Source: Pelagibacterales bacterium SAG-MED29
Lineage (GTDB): Bacteria > Pseudomonadota > Alphaproteobacteria > Pelagibacterales > Pelagibacteraceae
Reading direction: 5' to 3'
Length of the DNA stretch: 33,965 bases
NCBI GenBank assembly: GCA_014653815.1
Contig: JACWDZ010000008.1
Coordinates: forward strand, 1-33,965
Shown here: piece by piece, positions 32,827 through 33,965 of the stretch
Layout of the letters: each line of letters opens with the position of its first letter
Position numbering within the stretch: position 1 is the first letter of the stretch
Position numbers and translations under genes: made by a program
Notes under the pieces: model-generated
Databases searched by the model: none
Told to the model about the DNA's origin: nothing
The model's input: the letters and a program-made list of their open reading frames with translations, nothing else

Positions 32827-33965
32827 TTAATCACTATATATAGGGAAAGATGAACAAAGATCAATCACCTCTTTTTGTACATCTTTTTCTATTTTTGAGT
32901 TATTTGATCCATTTTTGCTTAAGCCTTTAACTACTTTTGAAATTAAATCTGCAATTAAATTAAACTCCTTTGGACCAAATCCTCTAGTAGTGCATGCCGG
33001 AGTTCCAAGTCTAATTCCTGATGTTATCATCGGGCTTTGAGTATCAAATGGAATGCCGTTTTTATTACATGTTATATTTGAACGAACTAAAGATGACTCT
33101 ACATCTTTGCCTGTAACGTTAAATTTTCGTAAATCTACAAGCATTAGATGTGTGTCTGTGCCGCCAGAAAATATTTCAAAACCATTATCAATTAATCTAT
33201 TAGATAAAATTTTTGCATTATTGATAACATTTTTAGAATAATTTTTAAAATCATCCGACAGCGCTTCCTTGAAACAAACAGCTTTAGCAGCAATAACATG
33301 CATTAATGGCCCACCTTGAAGGCCTGGAAAGATTGCACTATTAAATTTTCTAATTAATTCTTCGTTATTAGTAAGTATGATCCCTCCTCTCGGTCCACGT
33401 AAAACTTTATGAGTAGTTGATGTCACTGCATCTGCATACTTAGTGGGATTTGGATAAACTCCTCCAGCAACAAGTCCGGAGAAGTGAGCCATATCTACAA
33501 GAAGATAAGCATTTACTTTGTCACATATCTCTCTAAATTTTTTAAAATCTATTATTCTTGAATAAGCGCTTCCACCAGCAATAATTAATTTTGGTTTATT
33601 CGTAATAGCTAGTTTTTCCACATTCTCATAGTCAATTAATCCTGTTTCTTGGTTCACATCATAATGAATTGCGTTGAACCATTTTCCTGATTGAGCGGGT
33701 TTAGCGCCATGAGTAAGATGACCACCTGAATTTAAACTCATACCTAGTATAGTATCTCCAGGTTTGATTAAAGCTAAATATACAGCTCCATTTGCTTGAG
33801 CTCCAGAATGAGGTTGTACATTTGCAAATTTACAATTAAATAATTTTTTCACTCTTTCTATTGCCAGCGACTCTGAAACATCAACATGCTCGCATCCTCC
33901 ATAGTATCTTTTGCCAGGATATCCTTCAGCATATTTATTTGTTAGAACAGATCCTTGGGCTTCTA
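32827..33965 (-). CDS. glyA: Serine hydroxymethyltransferase (5' end outside the window)
   Basis: PLP enzyme interconverting serine and glycine while moving a one-carbon unit to tetrahydrofolate. The gene runs off the right edge; the visible 378 codons lack only the first part of the protein. The frame continues from the edge through [16 protein letters not shown], so the internal Met at 33852 is not the start. The visible motifs are [34 protein letters not shown] and the PLP lysine in [14 protein letters not shown]. It heads the visible glyA-nrdR-rib-nusB run. Confidence 0.98.
   Translation of the reverse strand, partial: EAQGSVLTNKYAEGYPGKRYYGGCEHVDVSESLAIERVKKLFNCKFANVQPHSGAQANGAVYLALIKPGDTILGMSLNSGGHLTHGAKPAQSGKWFNAIHYDVNQETGLIDYENVEKLAITNKPKLIIAGGSAYSRIIDFKKFREICDKVNAYLLVDMAHFSGLVAGGVYPNPTKYADAVTSTTHKVLRGPRGGIILTNNEELIRKFNSAIFPGLQGGPLMHVIAAKAVCFKEALSDDFKNYSKNVINNAKILSNRLIDNGFEIFSGGTDTHLMLVDLRKFNVTGKDVESSLVRSNITCNKNGIPFDTQSPMITSGIRLGTPACTTRGFGPKEFNLIADLISKVVKGLSKNGSNNSKIEKDVQKEVIDLCSSFPIYSD

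Overview
The window looks like a SAR11-type (Pelagibacterales) alphaproteobacterium. It is very A+T-rich, nearly every gene overlaps or abuts the next, and the right half carries typical alphaproteobacterial blocks: glyA-nrdR-ribD-ribE-ribBA-ribH-nusB, rpmF-plsX-ihfA-merR, rplM-rpsI, argC-hom-glpX-recJ, ctaA, hppA, bamE and an NDUFS4-like complex I accessory gene. The assignment rests on protein character and gene order only; no rRNA is present.

Layout. (1) 1-2418: the edge holds an 87-base inverted copy of part of the integrase found later in the window, joined to the C-terminal end of a GcvT/DmdA-like gene. Then come an NDUFS4-like gene, an SbmA/BacA-type transporter and an AEC-family permease. 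(2) 2419-4556: a small accessory segment with a repeat-rich intergenic region, a single-domain alkyl-DNA alkyltransferase bracketed by an inverted repeat, a small cupin-like protein, a dyad that looks like a recombinase core site, and a tyrosine recombinase. (3) 4553-10362: a surface-glycan cluster (GT2, methyltransferase, GT9, a DegT-family sugar enzyme lacking the PLP lysine, and a two-domain glycosyltransferase). It continues upstream into a frameshifted GIY-YIG gene and an aldehyde dehydrogenase. (4) 12087-15603: a two-gene island between tRNA-Glu and a decayed copy of that tRNA's 3' end. It encodes a long glutaminase with the domain plan of animal kidney-type glutaminase (EF-hand-like bundle, catalytic domain, ankyrin repeats), overlapping by four bases with a signal-peptide-bearing pentameric ligand-gated ion channel. 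(5) 15604-33965: core housekeeping genes, almost all on the minus strand.

The most interesting unit is the glutaminase plus ligand-gated channel pair. One protein makes glutamate and ammonium from glutamine. The other belongs to the family of animal neurotransmitter receptors and its bacterial homologues. Their overlap suggests one transcript and perhaps one physiological circuit, and the tRNA-Glu context suggests acquisition by site-specific integration. No CRISPR array, rRNA or insertion sequence was seen.
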